The notes under the pieces were generated by a model. That model did not search any database. It had not been told where the DNA came from and saw nothing but the letters and a program-made list of their open reading frames with translations. A stretch of 64,000 bases of DNA from Rhodopirellula sp. P2. GTDB lineage: Bacteria > Planctomycetota > Planctomycetia > Pirellulales > Pirellulaceae. The stretch is taken from positions 3,019,001 to 3,083,000 of the forward strand of contig NZ_CP118225.1 in the NCBI RefSeq assembly GCF_028768465.1. The letters are read 5' to 3'. Positions within the stretch are counted from its first letter, which is position 1. The number at the start of each line of letters is the position of its first letter. Shown in pieces: positions 1 through 9,342 of this stretch. Both the position numbers and the translations under genes were made by a program.

Positions 1-886
1 GATCCCTGCGTGATTGGTCGCCGTGATAGCAGACATGATCAATGGAGCGTGCCAGGAGCAGGTCGCTGAACCGAGTCAACGTCTTGATCAACGAGAAGTA
101 GAGGATCGTTCCACCGCTGGCCGGGGAGGTTGGCGATTGAAGCAGTGGTTCAGAGAGAGCTTCCAGGATCTGGTCGAGTTTTTCGTCGTCGCCCATGACC
201 GTTTCGACATCGATTCGCAAGTTCGGGCGATCGATTCCTTCGTGGAACAGTCGCATGTCGCCATCTTTGAGTCCGATCTGATGGACGATGTCGGCGCGAC
301 ATTCTGCCGTGGCGGTTGCGGTCAGGGCGATGGTCGTCGGGGATCCAAGTTGTTTTCGGATGTCGGCGATTCGGCTGTAATCCGGTCGGAAATCGTGCCC
401 CCATTGGCTGACGCAGTGAGCTTCGTCGATCGCAAGCAGCTGAATCTTTCGTCCGGAGATGGCGTCGAGAAATTCAGGCTTTCGGAAGCGTTCTGGCGTG
501 ACGTAGAGCAACCGGTAGTGGTTCTGACGCAGTTTCTCCTGTCGCTTTTCTCGCTCCATCCGATCCAGCGAGGAATTGATGAGAGTGGCATCGATTCCTT
601 TCGCGACCAGCCCATCCACTTGATCTTGCATCAGTGCAATGAGCGGTGAAAGCACCAGCGTCAGGTCGTCGCCTGATCCGAGCAAGGCGGGGATTTGAAA
701 GCACAGTGACTTGCCACGCCCCGTGGGCATGATCACCATGGCGTGCTCTCCGGCGAGAACGTGTTGAATGACGGCCGACTGACTGGGACGAAACGCGTCG
801 TGGCCGAAGACATCCCGGAGGATGGGTTGGGCTTGCTCAAGCGAACGCTTGTCTGATTTCAAATTCGCGTTGGCGGGACCACCCAT
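1..886 (-). CDS. recQ: RecQ-family ATP-dependent DNA helicase (3' end beyond window)
   Basis: The minus strand reads open from ATG at 886 to the window edge without a stop, about 295 residues of a longer protein. Seen: a Walker A of the RecQ type (MPTGRGKSLCFQ, about residue 49), then LSPLIALMQDQV, a DEAH box (AIDEAHCVSQWGHDFRPDY) and a motif III-like ALTATAT, followed by the start of the second RecA lobe (TILYFSLI, then CYHGDQ). These motifs in this order define RecQ, a 3'-5' DNA helicase of recombination and repair. An in-frame TAG six codons upstream fixes the ATG as the only plausible start. RQC and HRDC domains would lie outside the window, so the subfamily (RecQ versus a short RecQ-like protein) is undecided. 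The gene is divergent from the pseudouridine synthase gene, only 37 bp apart. Confidence 0.9.
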   Translation of the reverse strand, partial: MGGPANANLKSDKRSLEQAQPILRDVFGHDAFRPSQSAVIQHVLAGEHAMVIMPTGRGKSLCFQIPALLGSGDDLTLVLSPLIALMQDQVDGLVAKGIDATLINSSLDRMEREKRQEKLRQNHYRLLYVTPERFRKPEFLDAISGRKIQLLAIDEAHCVSQWGHDFRPDYSRIADIRKQLGSPTTIALTATATAECRADIVHQIGLKDGDMRLFHEGIDRPNLRIDVETVMGDDEKLDQILEALSEPLLQSPTSPASGGTILYFSLIKTLTRFSDLLLARSIDHVCYHGDQSRRD

Positions 887-923
887 CGGTGACGGAACTT
901 TCTAATTTGAGGATTCGAAGATC

Positions 924-1619
924 ATGAGCGAAGTCGATGTCATTTACGAAGACAATCATTTGCTCGTGGTGAACAAGCCCACCAAGTTAGCGACGATGGG
1001 AGCGACTGGGCAGCCGACATTGCATTCGCTGGGATGCGACTACATCCGGCGGACTTGCAGCAAACCCGGGAAGGTCTACCTCGGCATTGTCAGTCGACTC
1101 GATTCGATGACGTCAGGGGTGATCGTCTTGGCGCGAACGAGCAAAGCAGCCAGTCGGCTCACGCCCCAGTTTGCAAACCATTCTGGTGAGGGAGCCAAGA
1201 AAACCTACCTTGCGGTGGTGGCGGGACGGGTCGAGCAGCAGCAGGGCGTGTTGGTCGACGACGTCTACAAAGACGATGCCGCCCATCGCATGCGAGTGGC
1301 TCATCATGCGAGAGCGGATGCGAAGGAGGCTCGTTTGGAATTTGACGTGTCCGGGTACGATCGCGATTCAACCCTGTTGAAGGTCAAACCGCTGACTGGC
1401 CGGAAGCACCAAATTCGCTTGCAATGGTCGGAGGCTGGCTATCCCATTTTGGGTGACACGAAGTATGGCAGCGAACGGTCTTGGCCGACCGGTATCGCGC
1501 TTCATAGTTGGCGGCTCTCGATCATGCATCCAACGAAGAAAGAACGCCTGACCTTTGAAGCCCCCGTTCCAGAGGCCTGGAAGAGCAAGCTCGATTCGAG
1601 TTTGCTGGGTGGGCGTTGA
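924..1619 (+). CDS. RluA-family RNA pseudouridine synthase
   Basis: A 231-residue protein with the RluA/RsuA-superfamily catalytic core. The motif SRLDSMTSGV near residue 57 carries the catalytic Asp; most RluA proteins have HRLD, so the His is replaced by Ser. It is followed by KKTYLAVVAG and the C-terminal KPLTGRKHQIRLQ and GYPILGDTKYG motifs, which are typical of RluA-type enzymes. It should isomerise specific uridines in rRNA or tRNA in the cytoplasm; which site cannot be told. No S4 domain is present at the N-terminus, so it is a short RluA form of normal length for single-domain members. The ATG has GAGG 11 bases upstream. A strong hairpin follows the gene. Confidence 0.88.
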   Translation: MSEVDVIYEDNHLLVVNKPTKLATMGATGQPTLHSLGCDYIRRTCSKPGKVYLGIVSRLDSMTSGVIVLARTSKAASRLTPQFANHSGEGAKKTYLAVVAGRVEQQQGVLVDDVYKDDAAHRMRVAHHARADAKEARLEFDVSGYDRDSTLLKVKPLTGRKHQIRLQWSEAGYPILGDTKYGSERSWPTGIALHSWRLSIMHPTKKERLTFEAPVPEAWKSKLDSSLLGGR

Positions 1620-1650
1620 GATCGAGCGTTGTGGGAGGCATCAACGAAAA

Positions 1651-1679
1651 AACGTCGTCTCCAATTGGAAGACGACGTT
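1651..1679. terminator. Bidirectional intrinsic terminator between convergent genes
   Basis: A perfect 10-bp stem (AACGTCGTCT at 1651-1660 pairing with 1670-1679) encloses a 9-base loop. It has A-rich bases on the left and T-rich bases on the right, so it can serve both the plus-strand synthase gene and the minus-strand export gene ending at 1710. Confidence 0.8.
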
Positions 1680-1709
1680 TCGTTCGTTTGACTCGAGCGT
1701 GATCGAGGA

Positions 1710-3062
1710 TCAGTTCCGCAGGAGTTCTTGGATACCGTAGGTGAAGAAAGTACCGAGGCCGAAGTTCAGCAGCTCTTCTTCACACTTGTATTGCAAGATC
1801 AAAGTGTCGCCAGGTTGAACCAGTGGACGGCTTCGCGGGTCGTTGATTGCTCTGGCAAGGTCCACCTCAATTGCGACTTGTCCGTTGCAAGGAGTGTGAC
1901 GCAGGATATACAGCATTCCTGGTGGGACTCCGCCAACCGATCGTGCTCCTCCGAATCCACCACCGCCACCGGTCGTTTGTCCGATGCCTCCTCCAGCGAG
2001 AGCCATCGCTCCCAGGACGTCCAAGTCATAGTCACGAGGGAGTGGGAATTCGCCACCGGGCAACTGGCCACCGGTGTAGAAGACTTCTGTTTCGCGGTTT
2101 TCGATGTAAACAATGTCACCGTCTTGCAGTTCCACATCTTCAGGCGAGATGTTGGGAATGACGCCTGGCGGCAATCGCAATGGGATGCGAAGGATCGATG
2201 GGTCTGGCGGCAGTTCTGGCGGGCAGACACAGGGATCGAGCATGGCGTTGCGTTGAGAGGCGTAAAAGTCTCGGACGAACTGGGCTCGTTTGCGTTTGTC
2301 AGCTTCGCTGGCTCGCAACACTCGCACTTCGTTTTTGGCATTGAGCCCTGGCAAACCACCTGTTTCGACAAGAGCGTGCAGAATGTCGTTCTTGTAGGCA
2401 GGGAGTTTGACCAAGCCACCGCTGGCCGAGTTGTCACGGCCACGAATGAATTCGCTGGATTGAGCCTGGAGCGAACGTTGATTGGAGTCGCCCAGTCCAT
2501 CTTCGCGGACCACGATCACATCGTAGGTTCGCTCTTTGATGAGCGTGACAATCGGGCGAGCTTTTTCTTCTCGCAGGATGTCATTGTCGATGTAAGCTTC
2601 GCGAATTTTTTCACGGACTTGATCGAGTGTCAGCCCTTCGACTTCCAGGGGTTCAATCAGAGGCAGCGAGAGCGTGCCGTCATCCTGGACCGCGATGGGG
2701 TAACCGATCGACGGTGGCAGAGTGCTGTCTTGCTCTGGGAAGTTGACCGGAGGTGGCTCGGGCGGCGTGTTCGGCGGGTTGAAGGGCAGAACACCTTCGA
2801 TGTAGACGCCGAGGATGTCATCGGGGCCAAGTTGGTAGTCACGTGGCGGTTCGAGCGATAGCAACGCGATATCAACGGGCACCAAGTTATTCTTGGGAGC
2901 CGGGAAGAATTCGGGTGGCAAGCGATGAGCTGGCACGCCATCGATTGGCTGGGTCAATGACGAGCAGCCGGTCAATGAAGCGACCAGCGACGCGGCAACG
3001 CCAAGTCCAACCGTGGTGCGAATGTGTTTCCACATTCGGGTTTGAAAGAGGTTGATGTTCAT
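1710..3062 (-). CDS. Polysaccharide export outer-membrane lipoprotein (OPX/Wza family)
   Basis: A 450-residue protein. It begins with a lipoprotein signal ending in the lipobox ASLTGC (Cys 33), then a Poly_export-type domain starting YQLGPDDILGVYIEG, followed by SLBB-like beta-grasp segments and Pro/Gly-rich linkers. OPX proteins form the outer channel through which capsule or exopolysaccharide leaves the cell. The reading frame is open further upstream to 3221, but ATG at 3062 puts the signal peptide at the N-terminus and avoids overlap with the upstream gene, so I prefer it. The upstream gene (3136-4173) is 73 bp away on the same strand and is probably co-transcribed. No Wzc-like kinase or polymerase gene is next to it. 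Confidence 0.88.
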   Translation of the reverse strand: MNINLFQTRMWKHIRTTVGLGVAASLVASLTGCSSLTQPIDGVPAHRLPPEFFPAPKNNLVPVDIALLSLEPPRDYQLGPDDILGVYIEGVLPFNPPNTPPEPPPVNFPEQDSTLPPSIGYPIAVQDDGTLSLPLIEPLEVEGLTLDQVREKIREAYIDNDILREEKARPIVTLIKERTYDVIVVREDGLGDSNQRSLQAQSSEFIRGRDNSASGGLVKLPAYKNDILHALVETGGLPGLNAKNEVRVLRASEADKRKRAQFVRDFYASQRNAMLDPCVCPPELPPDPSILRIPLRLPPGVIPNISPEDVELQDGDIVYIENRETEVFYTGGQLPGGEFPLPRDYDLDVLGAMALAGGGIGQTTGGGGGFGGARSVGGVPPGMLYILRHTPCNGQVAIEVDLARAINDPRSRPLVQPGDTLILQYKCEEELLNFGLGTFFTYGIQELLRN

Positions 3063-3135
3063 CCTTGAACTCTCTGAAAGTGCAATCGGGTGCAAAGCCG
3101 CCCGGACTGGTCTGTGGTTGAGGAACGGTCTGAAA

Positions 3136-4173
3136 TCAATCGAACAAGAATTGCATCGATTGATTGTTTGCAGGCGATTCGACTGCTTCGTTTGATTGGG
3201 CCTGACGATCTGGCCGTCCAAAAATCTCCTCGATCACCGAATCGATTTCGTCTTGGGTTGGTTCGGCGACGTTCGTGCTGACCGGCGTCTGAAATTCTTT
3301 CGGAACGAGGTCCACCGGCGGCGAAGTTTCTTGCTCGGGAAGATCACTCAAGAAGGACTCGGTCGCTTCGGAAAAGTTATCCGAAGGACGTTGAGTGGGC
3401 GTCATTTGAGAGAATGGATCATCCAGGGCATCTGAGGCGGGATCCGCCATCTTCTCGCTGGCTTGTTTGGCTGGCACCGGCAAGTTGGCGGGGACTTCTT
3501 CAGGGAAGCCCATTGCTGGTTCATTGGGGTCTTCGAACGTGACACGGCCTGGGACCAGGGTCTCGCCTGCACCGAGCTGAATGCCGGGTGGCAGTGCGTT
3601 GGTCGTTGCCACGGGCGGAGCAGCGGCGGCCGGCGTGGGGGCCATCGAGCCAGTCATCGCGGCAGGTGCGGGACGTGTTGGCGTTTGGATGCGAATTTGG
3701 TTGTAGTATCCAATTCCATCTTGTTCCGCTGCTTTCACACCGAGTGGAAAGCCTTCGAACCAGGCGTTCACGGCACTTTGACCATCACCGGATTGGTGTT
3801 TCCAACCCCAGTAGTCCGAAGACACCACGGCGGGCGTGCATCCCGATCCACCGGTGGCAACTTCCATGTAGCCTTCGATGAAGCCCTTGCGGAGGTCCTT
3901 CATGTGCCGATGGCTTTTGTGGCAATGGGAGTTTCGCAACCAAGCCTTGGAAGCCATGACCTTGTTGCGGTGCGAGACCATGAAGTCATCAACGCACTCG
4001 CTTCGGGTCATCTTGGATTGCAGGCCGCCCATGATGGTGCAGCCAGTCATTCCCGTTGTCAAAAGGCCTGCCGCAAGACTCGCCAAGAAGGCTCGTTGAG
4101 CTCGGTGGCGAATGATGTTTCGCCTCGATTGCTTCGGGCGGACGGACGCGTCATGTCGATTAAGCTGGGTCAT
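3136..4173 (-). CDS. Planctomycete-type lipoprotein linked to polysaccharide export
   Basis: A 345-residue protein with a basic N-terminus and a lipobox TGMTGC (Cys 45), so a predicted lipoprotein. The mature N-terminal part is rich in Cys, His and Trp (SHCHKSHRHMKDLRKGFIEGY, then YWGWKHQSGDGQ, AWFEGFPLGVKAAEQDG). I recognise this pattern from uncharacterised planctomycete proteins that often sit next to Wza-like genes. The C-terminal half is Pro/Ala/Glu-rich and looks disordered. No enzymatic motif is visible. Its position just upstream of the OPX gene on the same strand suggests a structural role in the same export machine; that is inference. Confidence 0.75.
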   Translation of the reverse strand: MTQLNRHDASVRPKQSRRNIIRHRAQRAFLASLAAGLLTTGMTGCTIMGGLQSKMTRSECVDDFMVSHRNKVMASKAWLRNSHCHKSHRHMKDLRKGFIEGYMEVATGGSGCTPAVVSSDYWGWKHQSGDGQSAVNAWFEGFPLGVKAAEQDGIGYYNQIRIQTPTRPAPAAMTGSMAPTPAAAAPPVATTNALPPGIQLGAGETLVPGRVTFEDPNEPAMGFPEEVPANLPVPAKQASEKMADPASDALDDPFSQMTPTQRPSDNFSEATESFLSDLPEQETSPPVDLVPKEFQTPVSTNVAEPTQDEIDSVIEEIFGRPDRQAQSNEAVESPANNQSMQFLFD

Positions 4174-4787
4174 AATGCCGGCTCCCCTAGCGGCGGATCT
4201 ATCTGGATCACACGACTCGTGCGTGCAACATTTCCAGTTGCCATCTTGCCCCCCAAAACTGGCTGCAACGGCTCGCGGAATCTGGGTCGCACCGCTTGTA
4301 GCGATTGTGCTAGCGAGCGATGTCCCCGCATTCTTTATCGCCGCTTCGGGGATTCTGGTTTAGCCAAATGTGCACGAATTGGGGGTGCTAGCAGTCGGCC
4401 GGGTTAGTGAAGCTGTTCCGGGGGGCCACTCGATCTCAGGTGTCCCGCCGCGATCATCGCGAAAATCCCCGTGTTTTTGCATGGGAAGTGGGGTGCCAGG
4501 GCCCCATTTGGGTTGCCGGAATTGGGGAGGTTTTTCGGTTACAACGATTGTTGACCGCAATTCGGGCGAAGATCATTGAACTTTTTGCGAGCCCTGGGGG
4601 TGGAATTCGGTCTGGCGCGTAAGATGATGCAACGCGGAACCGCTGTATTAAAATGATGACGTAGTCTTGTCACACCGGGTTTGCCGGTCAGCCTTGCTGA
4701 CCGAGGAACGGCCCTCCAAGACTGCCTTGGTGGTACTTCTCGATGCATCCGTGTCAAACTGCCCTCCTCTGATCCAATCAACTAGCA
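4174..4787. other. 614-bp divergent intergenic region
   Basis: No convincing coding sequence on either strand: short open frames have biased compositions and no family resemblance. It must hold the promoters for the lipoprotein/OPX pair (minus) and the WecA-like gene (plus). A perfect 8-bp hairpin (CGGTCAGC-CTT-GCTGACCG, 4685-4703) lies about 85 bases before the WecA-like ATG and could be part of its 5' leader. Confidence 0.5.
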
Positions 4788-6371
4788 ATGACACCATTCA
4801 TACTCGTCACTCTTGCCGCTGCCTTCGTCACGATGTTGGTGTTGGTGCCGGTGGTGCGTGCGTTTGCAATTCAAGTCGGTTTGGTTGACAACCCTGACGC
4901 CGAGCGGAAACTTCACGACAGACCCATCGCCTTGGCCGGCGGTTTGGCGGTTTTCCTCGCGACAGGAATCGCTTTCGTTGTCGGCATCGCATACGAAAGC
5001 GGTTGGGCCGAATTCAGCAAGATGACGGAGTTGTCGTCACGTTGGTTTGTCTTGCTGGGAGCCGCCACTGCGATTCTGGTTGTCGGTTTGATCGACGACA
5101 AATGGGCTCTTCGAGGCCGGCAGAAGTTGCTGGCTCAATGCGTGATCGCCATGATCGTCGTGGGAAGTGGCACCGTCATGCGATCGATTTCACTGTTCGG
5201 ATTCGAGATCCCCTTGGGGATTTTCGCTCTGCCGGTCAGCGTTTTGTGGTTGTTGCTTGCAATCAATGCGCTCAACCTGCTCGATGGTGCAGATGGGATG
5301 GCGACCACCGTGGGAGCGTTCGTTTGCGGTGGGTTAGCACTGCTCAGTGCATCCAGTGGGCATTCGGCCTCCACCGTCATTGCTGCCACCGCATTGTGTG
5401 GTGCGTTGCTCGGCTTCCTGGTGTTCAACCGTCCGCCGGCAAGCATCTTTTTGGGCGACGCTGGAAGCATGATGATCGGGTTGATCGTCGGCGTTTTGGC
5501 GATGTGGTGTTCGTTGAAGGAGTCCGCTGTTGTGGTTGCCGCGCCCGTCGCCATTTTGGTGCTGCCGCTGTTCGACTCGACCGCTGCCATCATTCGACGA
5601 TGGATGACGGGACGCAGCATGTATGCGACCGACCGCGGGCACTTGCACCACTTGTTGAACGAAAAGTTTGGCCCGAACGGCATGTTGTTGGTCGTTGCGG
5701 GGCTTTGTAGTTTCAGTTCCGCAATCGCGATTCTTTCGGTGCGGTTCAACCAAGATTGGTTGGTTCTCGTCGGTGCCGTTGTGGTTTTGGGGTTTCTGGT
5801 GCTGACCCGAACGTTTGGTCATTCGGAGTGCCGGCTTCTGTTAGGGCGTCTGTATCACTTCGCTCACTCGTTCGTTGTTCGTCCTCAAAACTGCGAATCC
5901 TCCAAGCATTTGCGGAGTGTTCAGATTCAAGGCGAAGGTTGCTGGGAGCCCGTTTGGGAACCTTTGGTCGAATTCGCGAAACGCCATGATTTTGCCAAGG
6001 TGCAAATCGACGCGAACATGGCTTGGTTGCATGAGGGCTATCACGCGACTTGGCAGAGCGTTCGGTTGCCAGAAAAGTTGGTCCAGAGTGTGGTCCGGAT
6101 CCCCTTGTTTGCGACCCGACCTGGCGAAGACGAAGCGGTTCCCATCGGCAAGGTGGAAGTGATTGCCAATTCCTCTCAAGAATCGTTGGCTCATCTGAGC
6201 TATTTCCTCGAGCACGCCGAAGAGCTGCAGACGCAAGTCCGTTATTTGGTCGCGAACTTGGACAAGAAGACTGCCGCCGCGCGACTGAACGCAGCGAACA
6301 AGCTCTCGACGCCTGAGAGCGAAGATCGAGCGGTCGGAACGGAAGAGGTCGAGACGGCTCCGACCAGCTAA
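4788..6371 (+). CDS. WecA/MraY-family undecaprenyl-phosphate sugar-phosphate transferase with C-terminal extension
   Basis: A 527-residue polytopic membrane protein. The first ~350 residues match the polyprenyl-phosphate N-acetylhexosamine-1-phosphate transferase family. They contain the start VGLVDNPDAERKLHDRPIA, the Mg-binding GLIDDKWALRGRQK, the NLLDGADGMA motif, SIFLGDAGSM and the cytoplasmic His motif DRGHLHHLL (HxH type, closer to WecA than to MraY). It should load the first sugar-phosphate onto undecaprenyl phosphate for exopolysaccharide or O-antigen-like glycan. The last ~170 residues are an extra soluble region with no recognised domain. Its location opposite the Wza-like genes fits envelope glycan synthesis. 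It meets the permease gene tail to tail with a 4-bp overlap. Confidence 0.88.
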   Translation: MTPFILVTLAAAFVTMLVLVPVVRAFAIQVGLVDNPDAERKLHDRPIALAGGLAVFLATGIAFVVGIAYESGWAEFSKMTELSSRWFVLLGAATAILVVGLIDDKWALRGRQKLLAQCVIAMIVVGSGTVMRSISLFGFEIPLGIFALPVSVLWLLLAINALNLLDGADGMATTVGAFVCGGLALLSASSGHSASTVIAATALCGALLGFLVFNRPPASIFLGDAGSMMIGLIVGVLAMWCSLKESAVVVAAPVAILVLPLFDSTAAIIRRWMTGRSMYATDRGHLHHLLNEKFGPNGMLLVVAGLCSFSSAIAILSVRFNQDWLVLVGAVVVLGFLVLTRTFGHSECRLLLGRLYHFAHSFVVRPQNCESSKHLRSVQIQGEGCWEPVWEPLVEFAKRHDFAKVQIDANMAWLHEGYHATWQSVRLPEKLVQSVVRIPLFATRPGEDEAVPIGKVEVIANSSQESLAHLSYFLEHAEELQTQVRYLVANLDKKTAAARLNAANKLSTPESEDRAVGTEEVETAPTS

Positions 6372-8476
6372 GTCGATGCCGGGGGCACGATGGTTTTGTT
6401 GCGTGTTGACCACGCAACGATGGAAAGACCAACCAGGACCAGGATTGCTGAAATCGCAATCCAGGCTGGTGGCAAATGTTTGGAGCCATCCGCATCGCTG
6501 AGTCCCAAGAAATCCAGACGCTCGTGATAGCGAGCGGCCATTTCCAACATTCCGTTGTGGACGAAGTGGAGCAAGACGCCCGGCCAAACGCTTCCCGTCC
6601 GGTAAGCCACCCAGCCCAGAAGCATTCCCAGGAGCATCGTGGGAAGGAATCGTTCGACGAGCAGCGTGCTTCCCACGAACACGTGGAAAAGGCCAAAGAG
6701 CACCGCGGTGACGACGATCGTTTGCCAGGGACGAAGGACGGCCGAGAACGCGGAGAATAAATACCCGCGAAAACAGAGTTCTTCGATCAGTGCAGGAGTC
6801 GCTGCCATGGTCAGCAGTAGAATCCAGGGCGGAACGGTCTTCCATTTGTCCAGCAAGGACCGGGTGCGTTCGATTTGGTCATCGGATAACAACGCGATTC
6901 CGAACTGATCGGCGAGTGCCAACGCTTCATGGGCAAATGCCCACGCGCCCCCGGCAAGCACGATGGCTCCTAGAAAAGAGGCCAACGGCGGCCTTGCAAA
7001 CCGGTACGTGGATCGAAAGCGATGCTTCCCGATGATCGTTGCAATCAGAGGGATCAGGCCGAACACCAGGATCAAGCTCAGTGCGTTGAGCAGCAACTGG
7101 GAGCTGATCGAGATGCTTTCTGAAAGAACACGCAGCCATTGCATCAAGCCATTCGAAATCAGGAAGGAGGCTGGCAGGAGCAACGCAACCACCAACCCCG
7201 CTTGGCTCATGCTGGGATGATTCGTGACCACCTCGGGACGCTGAAGAAGTGAGCCAAAGGATTTTTGGCTGGTCCGCTCCACTGCGTCGCTGCCAAACAA
7301 TTTGGCGGCGATGCCCAGGGCTGCGGCGGCGTAGAACAGCGTGCTCGTGACTGCAATCAAAGCACCCGAAGTTGTGGCTGTTCCCGAAAGGATGTCGCGA
7401 GCGAGTAAAACGATGTTCAGAAGCGGAGCGACAGCCAGCGGTCCCTCCAGGTTCACGCCCGGCATCAACGACAACATGGCGGGACCGAGCGACAGCAGCA
7501 TCACGGGGATCAGGTAAGCCTGGGCCTCCTTGAATGACTTGGCGAAACTGGTGAGCGAGAGCAGCAGCGCAGAGAAGAAGCAGCTGAAGAGCATCAACAG
7601 ACCGAGGATCTGCAAGATCTGTAGCAGGCCGATCGCGGAATCTTCACCCGCCAGCATGCTGACCAGTCCGGTGACCTTCATGGTCACAAACATCGCGAGC
7701 AAGTTCGCCATGGCGGTGAGAAACGCCACGCTGACCACCGCAAGGTATTTCGCGAGCAGCACCCACCAGCGAGGAACTGGAGAGGCCATCAAGGCCTCCA
7801 TCGTGCCACGCTCACGCTCGCCCGCCGTCAGGTCGATGGCTGGGTAGACGGCTCCTGTGATTGTCATCAAGACCAGAACCAGGGGAATCACCGTGCCGAG
7901 AATCGAGCCCGATGCCTTCTCCCCGATCGACCGGATTCGCAAATCAATCGCTCGGTAGTTGGGATCGATCCTCTGAGCGATCTGCATGCTCTCGGCCAAC
8001 TGCAGCCATTGCAAACGCTCCGTCAGGATCCTTTGGGCCGTGCTGCTGGCTTGATCGTTGTTGTACGAGACGATCTCGACGGAGTGAACGGAGTCAGGGC
8101 CGTTTTGAAACTGGACCGCGATGTCGAGGAGGTTCTGTGACAGCGCTTCTTCGGCCGACATCTCCTCGGGCACAACGACCTTGAACTGCGCCAGTTGGCC
8201 TCCATTGACCTTCAGGATGGGTTCCGGAGGCGTGCTTCGTGGATCTTCAATCAGTGCCTGCAGAAAATCGCGTTCGGCGGACGACGAGACACCAACCAGG
8301 AAGGCTTGCTCGGCCGGCATTCCAGACGAGAGCAAGAAGCGGTTGAGCGCCATGCTCAGCAACGGGTAAACCAACAATGGCATCATCACCAATGTCAGCA
8401 TTGTCCGTCGGTCTCGCAGAGTTTCCCGAAGTTCTTTGAGTGTGAGTCGGCCGAGCCGAGACCAGGAAAGATTCAC
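6368..8476 (-). CDS. ABC-2 type permease fused to a CPBP (CAAX/Abi) intramembrane protease
   Basis: A 702-residue membrane protein with two parts. Residues 1-400 resemble NatB-type ABC-2 permeases: a cytoplasmic start followed by the first membrane span, a large extracytoplasmic loop, and the AGERERGTMEALMASPVPRW motif before a block of membrane helices. Residues ~500-690 form a CPBP glutamic protease/Abi domain with EELCFRG (the EExxxR motif, Glu 565), the FxxxH motif in GLFHV, and a later HFVHN. The start overlaps the ATPase stop by 4 bp (ATGA), so the two are translationally coupled and form one exporter. The transported substrate is unknown; NatAB relatives export Na+ or peptides. The protease could process a substrate or act as a membrane scaffold. 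Confidence 0.88.
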   Translation of the reverse strand: MNLSWSRLGRLTLKELRETLRDRRTMLTLVMMPLLVYPLLSMALNRFLLSSGMPAEQAFLVGVSSSAERDFLQALIEDPRSTPPEPILKVNGGQLAQFKVVVPEEMSAEEALSQNLLDIAVQFQNGPDSVHSVEIVSYNNDQASSTAQRILTERLQWLQLAESMQIAQRIDPNYRAIDLRIRSIGEKASGSILGTVIPLVLVLMTITGAVYPAIDLTAGERERGTMEALMASPVPRWWVLLAKYLAVVSVAFLTAMANLLAMFVTMKVTGLVSMLAGEDSAIGLLQILQILGLLMLFSCFFSALLLSLTSFAKSFKEAQAYLIPVMLLSLGPAMLSLMPGVNLEGPLAVAPLLNIVLLARDILSGTATTSGALIAVTSTLFYAAAALGIAAKLFGSDAVERTSQKSFGSLLQRPEVVTNHPSMSQAGLVVALLLPASFLISNGLMQWLRVLSESISISSQLLLNALSLILVFGLIPLIATIIGKHRFRSTYRFARPPLASFLGAIVLAGGAWAFAHEALALADQFGIALLSDDQIERTRSLLDKWKTVPPWILLLTMAATPALIEELCFRGYLFSAFSAVLRPWQTIVVTAVLFGLFHVFVGSTLLVERFLPTMLLGMLLGWVAYRTGSVWPGVLLHFVHNGMLEMAARYHERLDFLGLSDADGSKHLPPAWIAISAILVLVGLSIVAWSTRNKTIVPPAST

Positions 8477-9231
8477 GCGTGGTCCTCGGTCAGCGCCGGT
8501 TCAGTGGATTGCATCAAGTCAACGAACATCTCCACGAGATGTTCGCGTCCGGTTTCTTGGCGAAGATCATTCAGTGTGCCGCGGTAGCGAATGCGGCCCT
8601 GATGAAGCAGTCCGAATTGGTCACAAAGCCGTTCGGCTTCATCCAATCGGTGAGTGCAGACAACCACCGCTTTTCCCGCAGACCGCAGGTGGGCGATGTA
8701 TTCAAAGATGGTTTGGACCCCGACAACATCCAGCCCACGCGTCGGTTCATCGAGCAACATCACGGGCGGGTCATGAATCAATCCGCGAACCAAGGTCACT
8801 CGTTGCCGCTGACCGGTGCTGAGAGAACCCGCGCGACGATCCAGCAACGCCTCGATTTGCATCACGTTGGCGAGTTCTTTCAATCGATCCGCTGCTTTCT
8901 TGGGGGCCACGCCATAAAGATCTGCGAAATAGAGAAGCATCTCGCGAACCGATAGCCAGGGATAGACTCCGTCGCTGGCGGAGACAAAGCCAAGTTTGGC
9001 TTTGGCAGCGAATGGGTTGTCAGCGGTTCGAATGCCAGCGACTTCTGCGTACCCTTCGTCTGGCTCGAGCAACCCCAACACCATTCGTAGCGTGGTTGTC
9101 TTGCCTGCCCCGTTGGGCCCCAGCAGGCCGAATACCTCTCCGGGGGAGACTCGCATCGATAGCCTGTCGACTGCGAAAACAGTCCCGCCTTCGATCGAGA
9201 ATCGTTTGGTCAGCGAATCGATCAAAAGCAT
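8473..9231 (-). CDS. ABC transporter ATP-binding protein (NatA-like)
   Basis: A 252-residue nucleotide-binding subunit. Seen: Walker A GPNGAGKTTTLRM, signature LSTGQRQRV, Walker B VMLLDEPTRGLD and the switch His in VVCTHR. It energises the ABC-2 permease/CPBP fusion encoded immediately downstream. I chose ATG at 9231 because the family normally starts right before the first beta strand (LLIDSLTKRF). The frame is open further: ATG at 9312 has GGAGGTGG 12-13 bases upstream and would add 27 residues of low-complexity sequence, so the longer form cannot be excluded. It probably belongs to a minus-strand transcript with typA and the phosphatase gene. Confidence 0.9.
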   Translation of the reverse strand: MLLIDSLTKRFSIEGGTVFAVDRLSMRVSPGEVFGLLGPNGAGKTTTLRMVLGLLEPDEGYAEVAGIRTADNPFAAKAKLGFVSASDGVYPWLSVREMLLYFADLYGVAPKKAADRLKELANVMQIEALLDRRAGSLSTGQRQRVTLVRGLIHDPPVMLLDEPTRGLDVVGVQTIFEYIAHLRSAGKAVVVCTHRLDEAERLCDQFGLLHQGRIRYRGTLNDLRQETGREHLVEMFVDLMQSTEPALTEDHA

Positions 9232-9342
9232 GGTGGAGAACGGACCTGGCGGAGAAGAAGGCAGCACGGAAAGTTGCCGTTGCAACGAACTGCTACGTTG
9301 CTGACAACGCATCGGGTCTGCTTCCACCTCCAAAACAATGGA

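Noticed and set aside
14-649. Plus-strand open frame of 211 codons at the left edge
   Set aside because: The minus strand here encodes clear RecQ motifs; the frame is the antisense shadow.
1728-2861. Long plus-strand open frame (377 codons) inside the OPX gene
   Set aside because: It is antisense to a well-supported lipoprotein gene, and its composition shows no family motif; it is a codon-bias shadow.
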